The notes under the pieces: generated by a model
What the model saw: the letters and a program-made list of their open reading frames with translations, nothing else
Database searches by the model: none
What the model was told of the DNA's origin: nothing
Assembly (NCBI GenBank): GCA_000469685.2
Contig: LS997565.1
Span: forward strand, 4,552,005-4,616,004
Length of the DNA stretch: 64,000 nt
From: Haemonchus contortus
Lineage: Eukaryota; Nematoda; Chromadorea; Rhabditida; Trichostrongylidae
Direction: 5' to 3'
Translations under genes and position numbers: made by a program
Part shown: positions 44,220 to 55,161 of the stretch, piece by piece
How positions within the stretch are numbered: the stretch's first letter is position 1
How the letters are laid out: every line of letters starts with the position of its first letter

Positions 44220-44720
44220 AGGCGGGAGACTCTCGGTGAAAATGTAGTTGGGGAGTGCCAGCGCCCTTTTGTACTCTGCGTCTCTGACACCTGCGGCAGA
44301 TTGCATAGGGATTGCGGAGATGGATTCCTCCCCTTCTAAAAGTTAGGGGAGGAGCTCCAGGATGGGAGAGGTGATTACCATATCGATTACAATGAGAGTC
44401 TCGGTGAAAATGTAGTTGGGGGGGGGGGTACTCCGGCGGCAGAGTGCATAGAAATCGCAGAGATGGATTCCTCCCCTTCTAAAAGTCGGGGGTGGGAGAG
44501 ATGATTATTCCGTGCAAAAAGCTGGGTGAGGTAAGAATTGAACATCCTGTCGGTTCACCCACCCCAGAGCTCCTTCCCTAACGTTTAGAAGGGGATGGGT
44601 AAGATGATTAGACGGGGTAAGAAATGAAGAGACGCAGAGCACAAAAGGGCACTGACACCCCCCCCCCCCAACTACATTTTCACCGAGACTCTCATTGTAA
44701 TCGATATGGTACTAGCTTTC
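44220..44720. mobile_element. Compound inverted/direct repeat with poly-G/poly-C tracts
   Basis: GAGACTCTCGGTGAAAATGTAGTTGGGG occurs at about 44227, again at about 44395, and inverted at about 44665-44692 with poly-C. Sub-blocks ACCATATCGATTACAATGAG and a GATGGATTCCTCCCCTTCTAAAAG segment are also repeated. It looks like one foldback element with a nested or duplicated arm. Confidence 0.6.
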
Positions 44721-45718
44721 TCTCAATAAAGGAGTTTTACACAAAACGAGCACGGGAGATTTGATGAACGAAGCGGAAAATGGAACGTGTAGCGAGCACA
44801 ATGCCTCCCAGGATGCCACAATCAGGCCATGGATTACTGATGATCATTTTATTCGTGGGATCATAATTTTTCAACAGCGCATTGCAAACGGAGGAAATCA
44901 CACTCATTAAAGGAAATATCGAGTTGTGGTAAATTACGAAGTTTATCCGTAGCTTAACGACATTTGACAGTCTAGTTGATGTGATACTCCTCCTTTGAGA
45001 AAATTTGCTGAGTTTTGACGAGCCTTAAACCTGGATTTATGCCAGCATAGCACTCAATAGAACTCAAAAATCCCGAGTATCATCGTAGCTACTACCGAAT
45101 AGAGTCTTTGAAAGCATATTGAAGAGTCTTTCATTACTCTGCTAACGACAGGAATTAGCCCTGGCTCGCCTGCACAGCAGTATGACAATGCTACCACAAG
45201 GGGGCCTACTGGATCGAAAGGAATTGAATCCCGGGGAGGCTTATCTATCCCAAGCTTATCTTTTCGAATGGAGAGCGACCCCAACAGACAAATAGAACTA
45301 CTCAATAATGAAAATTTAATAGAAAATAAGCTGCCATAGAAACGAACCTATAGCTCCTCCGAAACTACGTTTCCACGAGATGATTGACCATCGTAGATTA
45401 ATCAGCTCTATCTGTACCCAATGAGTAGCCTATGCTGAAGCTAGAACCATCCAGTCACCTCATGGAATTCCATCTGTTTTGTCGATTCTGTGATGGAATA
45501 TCGCACGTGTAGCAAAAGAAGCCATAAGGGTTACAAGTGGTTGACGAATGAGTAGCTAAACTTTTCTTAAGGCCAATTGAAATGAGGCAAAACGAGAAAT
45601 TAGAGACACAAATCAAGACGAATGAATGGATGATAAAGCGCGATTTCCACATTCATAAAAAGGAACTCCCTGCGCGCTGCTCACACAACTCCATTGGAAA
45701 CTCGTAAAGTCGAGGAAG
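44721..45718. other. Intergenic with a possible small secreted ORF
   Basis: A 65-codon minus-strand frame at 45455-45652 starts with a signal-like MWKSRFIIHSFVLICVSNFSFC and contains two CxxC-like cysteines. A partly similar stretch, frame-broken, occurs at about 53390-53540 on the same strand. This may be a small gene plus a relic, or shared repeat sequence; I cannot decide. Confidence 0.25.
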
Positions 45719-46142
45719 TTAGAGAAACACAGGAATCAAAGGACGTGTTATGCAAATTAAGCCTAGGAAAACCTCAAGCTTCAGCAGAAAGGCGGGACCT
45801 ATTATACAAAATATCCTGAACCAATCAGTAAACCGCAAGGAAAACTTAGGAATACCAAGATAAGGTCGGCGTTGCTGCACGGTTGCCTCGTTTTTCATTA
45901 CGCACAGGTCCTGCCGTCCCAACAAAAAAACAAGTTTGAGGGAAATCAAGAAGTTTCAGCTTCGACTACACCGCTACTACTGCTCAGGGATCATACCCCA
46001 ATCGAAACTCACCAGGGCCACCCAGGCTTCTAGCCTCCGAAGGGATATAGTTGCTCTTTCGTGCTGAGGGAGTGCACATTCCGGGCAAATTTTCGCGTAG
46101 TATCTCTTGTAGTCTTCTAGCAGCCTTGTCATTCTTCCCCAT
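45719..46142 (-). CDS. Possible three-exon small membrane protein
   Basis: A candidate built from splice signals: 46142-46013 (MGKNDKAARRLQEILREN..., donor GTGAGT), 45910-45856 (acceptor GGCAG, donor GTATTC) and 45815-45719 (acceptor TTCAG), giving 93 residues with consistent phases. The N-terminal half is basic and helical; the last exon is almost entirely hydrophobic (a single membrane span ending RPLIPVFL). No family is recognised. The second intron is only 40 bases and the second donor is weak, so this could be a chance assembly. Confidence 0.25.
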
Positions 46143-46636
46143 TGTGGTCCTGGTCAGCCTTAAAATGCCCCTACTTTGAAACATTACTTTGAAACACCAC
46201 TGGCCTTTTAAACGCTGAAAAAATCTAAGATGAAGGAAGACGTATTACCTTGAATAAGAATCAAAAAGTACATCTATTGACAAGCTCACCTACATTACGG
46301 TTAGTGACGGATAGTTATGGTACATTTTCTCGATGAGTTCATCCGAAGGAAGATACACTGCTGGCTATCAAGCGACTCATCACCCAAATGTGCCTTTCCT
46401 TTTGGTCAGCATTGAGTATGCGTCTAAAAAGGCAGCGAACATATCGCATTTTAATGAGCCATTTGTGTCCTGCTCACTGCGCTCCTCCTGTAAAGGCGTG
46501 CCAGCAAAACCGTGCGTTCTATTAAGTGTATGCATTAATTTCCGCCGTTTTCTGCATGCAAAAACATATTTATAACAAAATTAGAACAAAATGTACCTCA
46601 ACCAATGTATTGTCCATTGTTAGCTACAAATTATTG

Positions 46637-47640
46637 TCACCTTCCTGGGAGCTTGTTGACTCCGCGTCTGAAGAAGTCTTCATCTTTTGAGGCAATCCAG
46701 TCATCCATCCGTTTCCGCACTTCTTCGGCATTCCGGAAGCGCGTATCTGCCAAAGTAGCTCGCTTGGACCGGAATAAGTGATAATCAGAATGGGCAAGAT
46801 CCGTGGAGTGTGTGGGCTAGACAAGCTGATTCCATCCAAAATCAGCAATTTTTTAAAGGACATTCTTTGCAACATGGGCTCTGGCATTGTCGTGTTGGAA
46901 CAGCACCCTATAATGTTTTCTTGCGATTGATGGCCGCTTTTGGGTGAGAGCATGCGACAAATCGCCAAGTTGGTGTTCGTAGCGGTCAGCAGTAACGGTT
47001 TCGTTTGGCTTCAGCAGCTCATATTACACAATTATATTTTGATCCCACCAAATACACAGCATTACTTTTTGGCAGTGGGCACTCCGCTTTGGTTGCAAAC
47101 TCGTTGGTTGGCCTGGATCCACACATGCTGTTTTCCTTGCTAGTTAATTTTTTCATTTTTCCATTCCCAGTCACAATCCGGTAAAGGAAGTTTGTCCTTT
47201 TGTGGTTTTCGAGGTTTTTTGTGCAAGCCATCACGCGTGCTTCAAGCTGCTTTTCTGACAGCTAGTGGGGGACCCATTTTCCCAGCTTTCTTGACTTTCC
47301 CATTTCGTGCAAGCGTCTGGAAATAGTTGTAGTAGTAGTAGTTGGAAATAGTTGACGCTCAACTCCACTGCCTGCTCTGTTTGGGTCTGGGCTGGATCTT
47401 CATCCGACAATGCTTACAGTTGTGAATCTTCAAAATTTTTCGGCTAGCATGGACGTTCCTTGCCGTTCAAGTTGAAATTTCCACTTCTAAAACCTTGAAA
47501 CCATTCCCTGCAGGTTTGTTCAGGTGAGCTTGTTCTCCATAAGTATCGAAAAGCGTCCGGTGGGCTTTACTGGCAGTTTTCTTGAAATCAAAGAGCAGGA
47601 GAAGTGCCCCGCTGGAAAAACGATCTATCACGTTCGATAA
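46637..47640 (-). pseudogene. Mariner transposase pseudogene
   Basis: The full order of a mariner transposase can be followed across frameshifts: FDFKKTASKAHRTLFDTYGEQA (helix-turn-helix part), KNFEDSQL with DEDPAQTQTEQAVE, KAGKWVPH, LYRIVTGNGK (first catalytic Asp position reads Asn), YYELLKPNETVTADRYEHQL, VLFQHDNARAHVAKNVL (second Asp present), HSDYHLFRS (third Asp) and FFRRGVNKLPGR with a stop at 46637. Several frameshifts, stops and a GTA-repeat insertion near 47330 make it inactive. The terminal inverted repeats were not clearly found. Confidence 0.75.
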
Positions 47641-48631
47641 ACAATCAATTTGATAACAAAGGGATTATTGGAAAAACTGATCTGTATGCCCTCAAATAGA
47701 TAGCCAAAACCCTGTTTCACAGAATATGACAGGTTTCACGAGTAAAACTCGAACATGGTTGGCGCAACGACCCTTCGAATTCGGCGGCGGAAGTTTAATG
47801 CTTACACCTAATATAAAGAGAGTTCGCGACACGACCAAGCTCGACTTGATCACTTAGTTTATAGCTACCTACCGTGGTGATCATACTTTTGACAACTAAA
47901 GCAAATACCACTCCGATTCGACTGACCTTTTCGCCGAATATAATAACACATAGGCGATCGATTCACCCTCGTCTGCGATTGTTTCCTTACCACTGAACCG
48001 CACTGGCGATTGATGCTGGGCTGGTAAACACTCATCGGCGCTGCCATCCAATGTTTTAGCTCAAGCTAGCATTTTACCTAGTAGTATCTCGCTTCTTTGA
48101 AGGGCCACTTCCCAATGAATTCGGGGTATCCAGTTTTAGACGAATATTCGAAGTCGTAGTCAAAAATAAAGCAAAAATGGTATAAAAAATGGTAAAACAA
48201 TCGGTATATATTGAGATATAAATTTTCGAAAAAGTACTAACATTAGACACTAAACGAGAATGTGACTATAAAAGCCGTGTCGAAAGGGTAATTGGACGAG
48301 CTGTCCCAACGTGTGTGCCACTGCTCGTAGCTGGCTACAGTAAGCTGCAAGCGTGCGTTCCTGTGCAAATGATGCAAACTACACCACTGCCTCAACAACA
48401 CCTACTGAGGCCCTAAAGCACTCGTCCGCCAGTGATATGTACGGCGACTAAGTTAGTTTCTGGGCTCTTCTCACGCTCTATTCGAGCAGTTTTCCTACAC
48501 GACAGTATGCCTTGTGCTTCCCTTGAGCCAGAAATTTGTAGCGTGAATTGTGCCTCTACCTTCTTTCCCTTATCTTTTTCAAGTCAGGGACAGACTCGAT
48601 GTAAATGGGGTAAATGTAAGGTGTCAATATA
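47641..48631. other. Intergenic between mariner relic and TA-flanked element
   Basis: A minus-strand 60-codon frame (47865-48047) ends with CFSCQKYDHHGR, an incomplete CCHC-like zinc knuckle reminiscent of retroelement Gag, too short to assign. Nothing else is supported. Confidence 0.25.
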
Positions 48632-49139
48632 CAGTAGCGCTCAAAAGTATTCGGCCAACTTTAACTTGCCATAACTTTTTTCCCAGTGGAGCAAATCACA
48701 TGAAAGTTTGATATGTTCAGCTGAAGCATATGTTACACTGTTCAACACTACTTGACTGCAAAACAGCCATATCCACATACTAATTGGGAGACGGTTGTAG
48801 ACTGTGCTGAATGCAAGTTTGTGACGTCTGCAGTTATCCCGACCTTATGTACGTTTTCCTTCTCTTCTGGGTTCGACATTAGTGCTCGTACACCTAAGAC
48901 ATGGCAAAAAGGAAAGGACTCCTGGAAGGACCACCATTCGTATTTCCAGTTGATTTTTTGCTCAAGCCTTTTCGGATATCTGGATCATCATCAGACTGCA
49001 GATTAATAGCGGTTAATATTCACACTACACCAATGCTACACATATTGAAATTTCGCTTGATTAGATCTAGTAGGAAAGGAGTTATGACTGAAAATTACAA
49101 CTGAAGAAGCATTTCGCCGAATACTTTTGCGCGCTACTG
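48632..49139. mobile_element. TA-flanked Tc1/mariner-type non-autonomous element, 508 bp
   Basis: Ends CAGTAGCGCTCAAAAGTATTC and the inverted GAATACTTTTGCGCGCTACTG, with TA immediately outside both ends. Internal frames are short and show no transposase motif. TA target use and CAGT termini are typical of the Tc1/mariner superfamily. Confidence 0.75.
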
Positions 49140-49522
49140 TATATTGGTTCACTAATTTACCGTAAAACAGAACAGAAAACCTCCTCATAGTAAGAATCAG
49201 TTTCTGAACGCATCTGTTCTGAAATATTTCGTCTAAAAATAGATGGATATTGGAGCCATTCAGTTTGAAAAGAATCATTTTTCGAAATAGATGACCCTTT
49301 CTCGAAATGTTGAAAAATATTCGGCCAAATCGTGAGAACCTTATTATCAATGTATTGCATGAATTGTATTGAGCAGAATGTCTATTCACCCATCGCTCAT
49401 AACATTTCAACGTTCCTGCTCCTTTAAAAAGATTTCAATACTAAGATTTTGCTTTTGTTATATTTTGAAAAATATTATTGTGCTGATTCGTAGAAAAGGA
49501 TTCACAATAGGACTGGTTAGTG

Positions 49523-49530
49523 TATAAATA
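49523..49530 (+). promoter_or_regulatory. Possible TATA box of lectin 1
   Basis: TATAAATA lies about 97 bases upstream of the lectin 1 start codon, with a splice-acceptor-like TCTTATAG five bases before the ATG. Confidence 0.3.
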
Positions 49531-49619
49531 TAGGGCTGTACGGAACAGATGATATCGGTTGATCTTGCACTTCGTCTACCCTTGTCTGCATCATTTATTT
49601 TTTTGATCTTATAGAAAGC

Positions 49620-52600
49620 ATGGTTGCCATTGCCTGTATGCGGACTGCTATTCTGCTGGCTCTAGCCTTCGGCGTTGCAAATGGTATAGCCAAGGGCTGG
49701 GTCAAGTTTGGCTGGGCCTACAAGGTAAGCTTTGTTGAAAGAAACCTATTCTTACTTGAAAAACTAATTTACTTCCCTCCCCGCCCCTTCGTTCCCAGTT
49801 CTAAAGGAAACAGTTCTAAATCGAACCAAAACTGCCTATCGTGACGCCAGTTCTCTTCATCTCACAGATCATATGTATGGTGCACTTTAGCAGTGGAGAA
49901 TCTGGAGCCGGAAAAGTCCGCACGGACATCCACATTTGCTGCAATGCATCTCTAGTCCCGAGTGCTGGACTGATATGGATAGGACTCCATGCAGCAGCCT
50001 GCTTTACCCACTGCTTATGGAAACACTGTCCGCTCAGAGCCAAAGCAGACCTTGCCTGCAAGGTCAGCTAGACCGATCACTTCCGATGTAACCTATGAGT
50101 ATCGTTGAATGGGAGCAGATTAGTGATGAGCTACAGTGGTGATGTGAACGATTCGTAATTAAGACAACTTGAAAAATGCAGAAATGATCAGATATCAGCA
50201 GGCTACTTAGCAGGTACCAGCAACAAATCTTACAAGGTCCCATGAAAAAAAAATTTAGTTCTAATCGTCTATCGTAGGTTGAGTTCATACCCTGCTCTGT
50301 GCATCCCTAGCTTTTGCTGATCGAGTCATCGAGAAAGCCCTTCCTTTGGGACTGTGGTTGCTCATTGTTCGCCAGACCCATTCCGAACTTTCCTCTTTGC
50401 TTTCCTCGAACTTCCCGTCACCGTTCTTGTACTCGGGGCTCAAAATTTCGGTACCTGAAAACATTTGTACATGGAATAGTGCGAACGTATAGTGGTAGAG
50501 TTGATGAAGTAATCATAGGATGATGAAAAAATGACCAGATCAAGAAAAAGAGGTATGGTGGCACCAAGCTGGCCATCTTTTGCCGGGAAAAAACAAGAAA
50601 AAAAGAACATTGGAGGGATTGGGATTTGGTATCTGACAATAAAATAAAATGAAATAAATAGCATAAATCAGAAACTAAAAGATAAGATGACAGTTAATCA
50701 ACCCCATCCCATGTACACCATATGGGGAGCTGGGTGAAAGAGGCGCAATGCGAACTGAAGGTTGGTTACATTGACGTCCACCCACAAAGGCGTACGTTGT
50801 AGAAACTGTACCATTTACAACGAAGCACATACATATGTTGCAAGCCGCGACTCATTACGGTATTGGAAAGCTATTTTGGCTTACAATCTAAGCTCACAAT
50901 ACTGATACCGGAATTGCACACGACTGAAATCATGTCTGACCACCACTATCATACCCTTTCAGTCATGGTAATCTTGCCCTATTCCCCAGTAACTTTAAAA
51001 AATCTTATATCCTGCCAACCCGGCCAATTTTCTCGCATCATTCCTCATATATGCACTGCTCTCCACCACAACTACGTTTTTTAACTTAAAAAGCGTAGCC
51101 CGAAGTTTTCGCGAACTTTTTAGGCTGAGCTTCTGAAATCAATTTGAGCTATTCTTTCAGGTGTTCGACAGCAATTTACCATACGACCAAGCGGAGGCTA
51201 AGTGCGTGGCTGAAGGCGGACATCTGGCTTCTATTCACAGCCACGAAGAAAACGAATTCATTTCCGGTACGTTACATGCAGCTCGTGCGAAGCTTGACCT
51301 GATGAAGGAACGCCAAATACATTATAAAATAGCAAACCGAAACCTGTACCAATGCCGAGACAACTTGAACACGAGAAATCTTTGCCGTAATTTTTGTTAA
51401 GGCGAGATGTCTTTTTATATTTGACACCAACATTCCCACGCGAGTTACTGTTTATTGTCTTTGTCTTGTGAAAAGGCACAAAAGTTTATCGGGCAATGCA
51501 GTTGGAAAAAGAAAATGCGGGTTCAGAAGATTCGAGAACTTGAATACTCAAGCACAGCTAGAAAGGTGACCAGCTCTGGGGGCTATTCATGACTCTACTT
51601 CCCGTAGTAAAGATCCTTAACCGTTTATAGACTCTGGGTTCAAAAGGTCACATCTGATTTGCGATATGCGATAGAAAATCATTTGTTTTTGCGGCTGAAG
51701 ATTGCCCACTGGAACCATCAGGGGAGCGCGAAGCATTCCTGGACAGAACGTTTAGGATTCGATCGCGGTTGGCCATCATCGCTGCCGTTTTCACATTGAC
51801 CATGAAATTGCTAATATGAAAAGAGCTTTAGAAAGAACAATGTTTCCTCATCTTTTACTAGGAGCCCACTTATTTCATTTGATCAAGAAGCGTAACTTCA
51901 GCCATCACGAAGACAGATAAGGTATCTGAGAATCAGAATTATACCGACTTCGTTTGGATTGGCTTACGACAAAAGAATTGGCCCAAAGACAAAAAATGGA
52001 CATGGACTGATGGAACGCCGGTGGACTACCTGAATTGGGCTCCTGCAGAACCAGATAACAAGTGGAATTCAGAACACTGTGTCGAGGTTACTATTTCATT
52101 CATATCAGTTACTGTATCACCCACCAGTCGAAGATACTCTGCCGTGAGTGGGGAGTTTAGATAGGGAACATGGCTTTGAGGCTTCGGGGTTCATTCTGGT
52201 TGCCAATCAAAAAGTCAAACATATTTCCGTGTATCTTAATCATCTAAATGTATACCAAAAAGAGCTTCGAAGAGAGAGGAGAGAGGGGAGACGGGCAGTA
52301 GGAACGGTTTCATGTGATCGATCCGCCGCACGCGGCTGTCGCGGACTATTTGCCTCGTTATAACAATTCTAGCGTTCTTCATATAGCTCAATCGCTATGC
52401 GATTATTATTTATGGCATGTTTCCACTGCTAGTTCTTTTGTTCCTCAATTTCTTACCTTGCTGCTGCATTCTGATACAGTCCTTCGCGCGCGGCGTCTCT
52501 CTCACGCGAGGCGACAACTTCGTTCCTACTGCACCACACCCAAGAGAGAGAGAAGGAGAAAGAGAGGTAAAGAAGAAAGGAAGACACAATGAAGTCTACC

Positions 52601-52788
52601 ACGATCTTGTATGACAACTAAGAGTACTATTCAGTATTATTATTATTTATTTTATTTCCTATTTACAGATTTTCAACACTCCTAAACTTACACTTCCCAA
52701 TTCGGAATGGAAAAAATGGAATGATTATGGATGCCATATCAAAATGAAGTACTTTGTTTGTAAGAAAAAGTTTGTCGAAGGGATCTAA
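49620..52788 (+). CDS. Secreted C-type lectin domain protein 1
   Basis: Four exons: 49620-49724, 51161-51266, 51902-52086 and 52669-52788 (phases 0, 1, 0), 171 residues. The signal peptide (MRTAILLALAFGVANG region) is followed by one C-type lectin domain: AEAKC (C50), GGHLASIHSHEENEF, FVWIGL (87-92), WTWTDGTPVDYLNWAP, EPD (120-122), HC (C130), WND (149-151), GC (C154) and FVC (C163). C50-C163 and C130-C154 are the expected disulfides. The extra N-terminal Cys of long-form domains is absent. EPD replaces the mannose-type EPN motif, so sugar preference is uncertain, while WND keeps a Ca2+ ligand pair. The third donor is a weak GTTACT, but the paralog uses the same one. Its last intron carries an interspersed repeat. 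Confidence 0.85.
52327..52545 (+). repeat. Interspersed repeat, copy 2 (in lectin 1 intron)
   Basis: Matches 20791-21005 in the same orientation. It sits in the last intron of lectin 1 and is followed by an AGAGAG-rich stretch. The paralogous lectin 2 intron lacks it (273 against 582 bases), so the insertion postdates the duplication. Confidence 0.6.
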
Positions 52789-55161
52789 TGTCGAACATTG
52801 TACAACCTCGGAAGGCATAAATTATTGATGGACTTCTTTGCTTCAGCTGCTATCATTTGCTAATGCCAATTCTCAATTTGACGTCTTTTCCCGTTCCTGG
52901 TTGTTCTCAAGGCTGTATTGCCGTGCACAAAAACCACTTGTTAATGAGCGATATACTAGGAGTCGAATTGGCCCAGGCCCCGTAGGTTGCGTGGAGTCCA
53001 CCATGATACAATTCCACATAAAGGGGCGATATCTTGACAACAACCGAAAAGGGGAAAGGAAGCCAAACTGTGTTGTAAATGCGGCGGAGCGACGACCCGC
53101 AACAGACAGCTTACAAAAACTCGACAGTATTGGGATGCCATACAAAACTTGTCCGTTAACTTTGTCAAGTAAGGTATGAACAATCAACAAGTATGGATCG
53201 GGAGAAAATGAAACACTGCAAGTCAGTAAAAAATGGACAGACAAACTGCCCAAAGCTGTCGGTATCACTATTCAAGAATACGAATAAGTAGTCCATCACA
53301 TCGGAGTGTTTTTTTTTGTCGTATCTCCTACACCCACTCAAGCCCATCCACTTTCTAAATATGCCATCATAATTTATGATAATACAACAAAACTTAATGC
53401 TGGTATAAGAGTTTTTAATGGTTGGGGAATGAGCAACTAAAATTTTTTTTCCAAAACGCAGCCCCAGTGGGAATGAAGCATGACGAGGAATGAGAGACAT
53501 AAAAGATTGACGAGTGGATTGGTGATAGAACCCATGAATGATTCGTGGAATTGTTTCCATTCTGACCTTCTCTAGTTCCTGAAGGTTTGAGTGTCCTGAG
53601 GCGAGTTGTGATTTTTAGTCTGTGACGTCATAAATAGATTGGATATTAATCAACGGACCAATATAAAGAGCATCGGTTAACTTTCCATTTCATAACTGTT
53701 TTCTCACCGCGCTCTTGTGATCTTCACGTTGTTGATCGTGTCTACGCGACTTTTGGGAGGGCACACATATGGGCATAAAAACGGACACACAAAGTTAGCG
53801 CTTTATATATAAAGAGGGTATTTGTAATGCCCTGAGTACGCACAAAGAAGGAAATCATAGAGAGGGTAAATTATACATTTACAATGCACTGAGTCAATAG
53901 GAACAGCACCAGCATCAAGTGACGAAGCATAGCGCTCCCGTGCTGCCTTATCACTCCCATTCCTCACAACCTATTCTTATTTTCGGTACAATACTCACAG
54001 CCGACGTGTTCTCATTATTTGTGTTCATAGTCTTCTTTTCCCGAAAAAAAAAACTCTGACTGGACTGTTCAAACTACTCAACAGAAGTCCTTTTCACAGA
54101 TATCATTTCGCAAAGCATCTGTGAAGGGCGAAGTAGTGTGTTATCGAATAGAATCACTAGCAAACTAAGATGTTATATTTGAAAAAAAAGTGGGAGATGA
54201 CCAATTTGCTCACCCTCCGATCCCACCCAAAATGCCAAGGTAACGGTAATGGTTTGAGATTTAATAGAAGCCGACTGTCCAATAGGTCTTATAGCTCGAA
54301 TTCTTGTCGCTGACAACAGGGATAATCGGCGTTTCCTCAGAGATTCGGAGGAAACCCACACCGTCACATAAGGCGCATAAATAAAGGAAAAGGATTTGAC
54401 AAGATTCTGTAGATGTAGTATGCCCCATAAAAGAGGAGCCATAGGAACTTACGGCAAGCCTATTTACTTATTCACTTACTTACTACTTCCTTTCTTCTAG
54501 AGAAAAAAAAAACTTGTGAGCTTTTTGGAAACAGATTGATAGGCAAAGAATGTACGACACCCATCAAGCTTTACAGTTGACGCTAATTGTAGATGACAAA
54601 CAAGGGTTTCGACGAAAGCAGTTGTTTAGAGGACCACGTCTTATTGGAGTGCAGAGTGCATTAGCAAAACTTCTCAGGATGTCGAATGACTTGTCCTATT
54701 CAATGTGTCTGTTGTGTTCCTTCAAGTGTGTCTGTTTGTTTGTATGCATGCTGTGTGCGTATGTATGTGTGCGTGTGTATGTGGGTGTATGTGTGTGTGC
54801 GGGTCCAAACGGCAATCCATAACTCCTTTAATCGTAGACAGCACAATTTCGGTAGGGGGGGGGGGGGGGGGGAGCGTGAGCAAAAATTGTTGATACGAAC
54901 TTAAGTGGGAGTGAACCGAGTTACCTACACGCACAGAGGACTTCAGTAGGACTTCGTTCATGGCGCGCGAGCCGCGCGCGAAGTGTGTCGTCGGGAATCA
55001 ATAATGCCTGTTCTCCTGGGTCAGAGCGTTCTAGTATGAAAGAGGTGCAGGGGATAGGGGTAGGCTAATTCAGCACGAAAAATCGGAGAGGCCGGCGTTA
55101 GCAGGCCAATCCAACTGGTTGTGAATAGAAGTCAGCTAAAGCAGAAGTGAGGATCAAACAT
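52789..55161. other. Intergenic between convergent lectins
   Basis: It holds a GT-rich microsatellite (54725-54803), a poly-G tract (54857-54873) and a stretch near 53390-53540 similar to 45480-45650. A minus-strand frame at 54173-54442 is open but unrecognised. No gene is supported. Confidence 0.35.
54725..54803. repeat. (GT)n-type microsatellite
   Basis: Interrupted TGTGTATG / GTGTGTGC units, followed 55 bases later by a run of about 17 G (54857-54873). Confidence 0.7.

Noticed and set aside
47865..48047. Retroelement Gag zinc knuckle (CFSCQKYDHHGR)
   Set aside because: The motif lacks the final Cys and there are no neighbouring Gag or Pol pieces.
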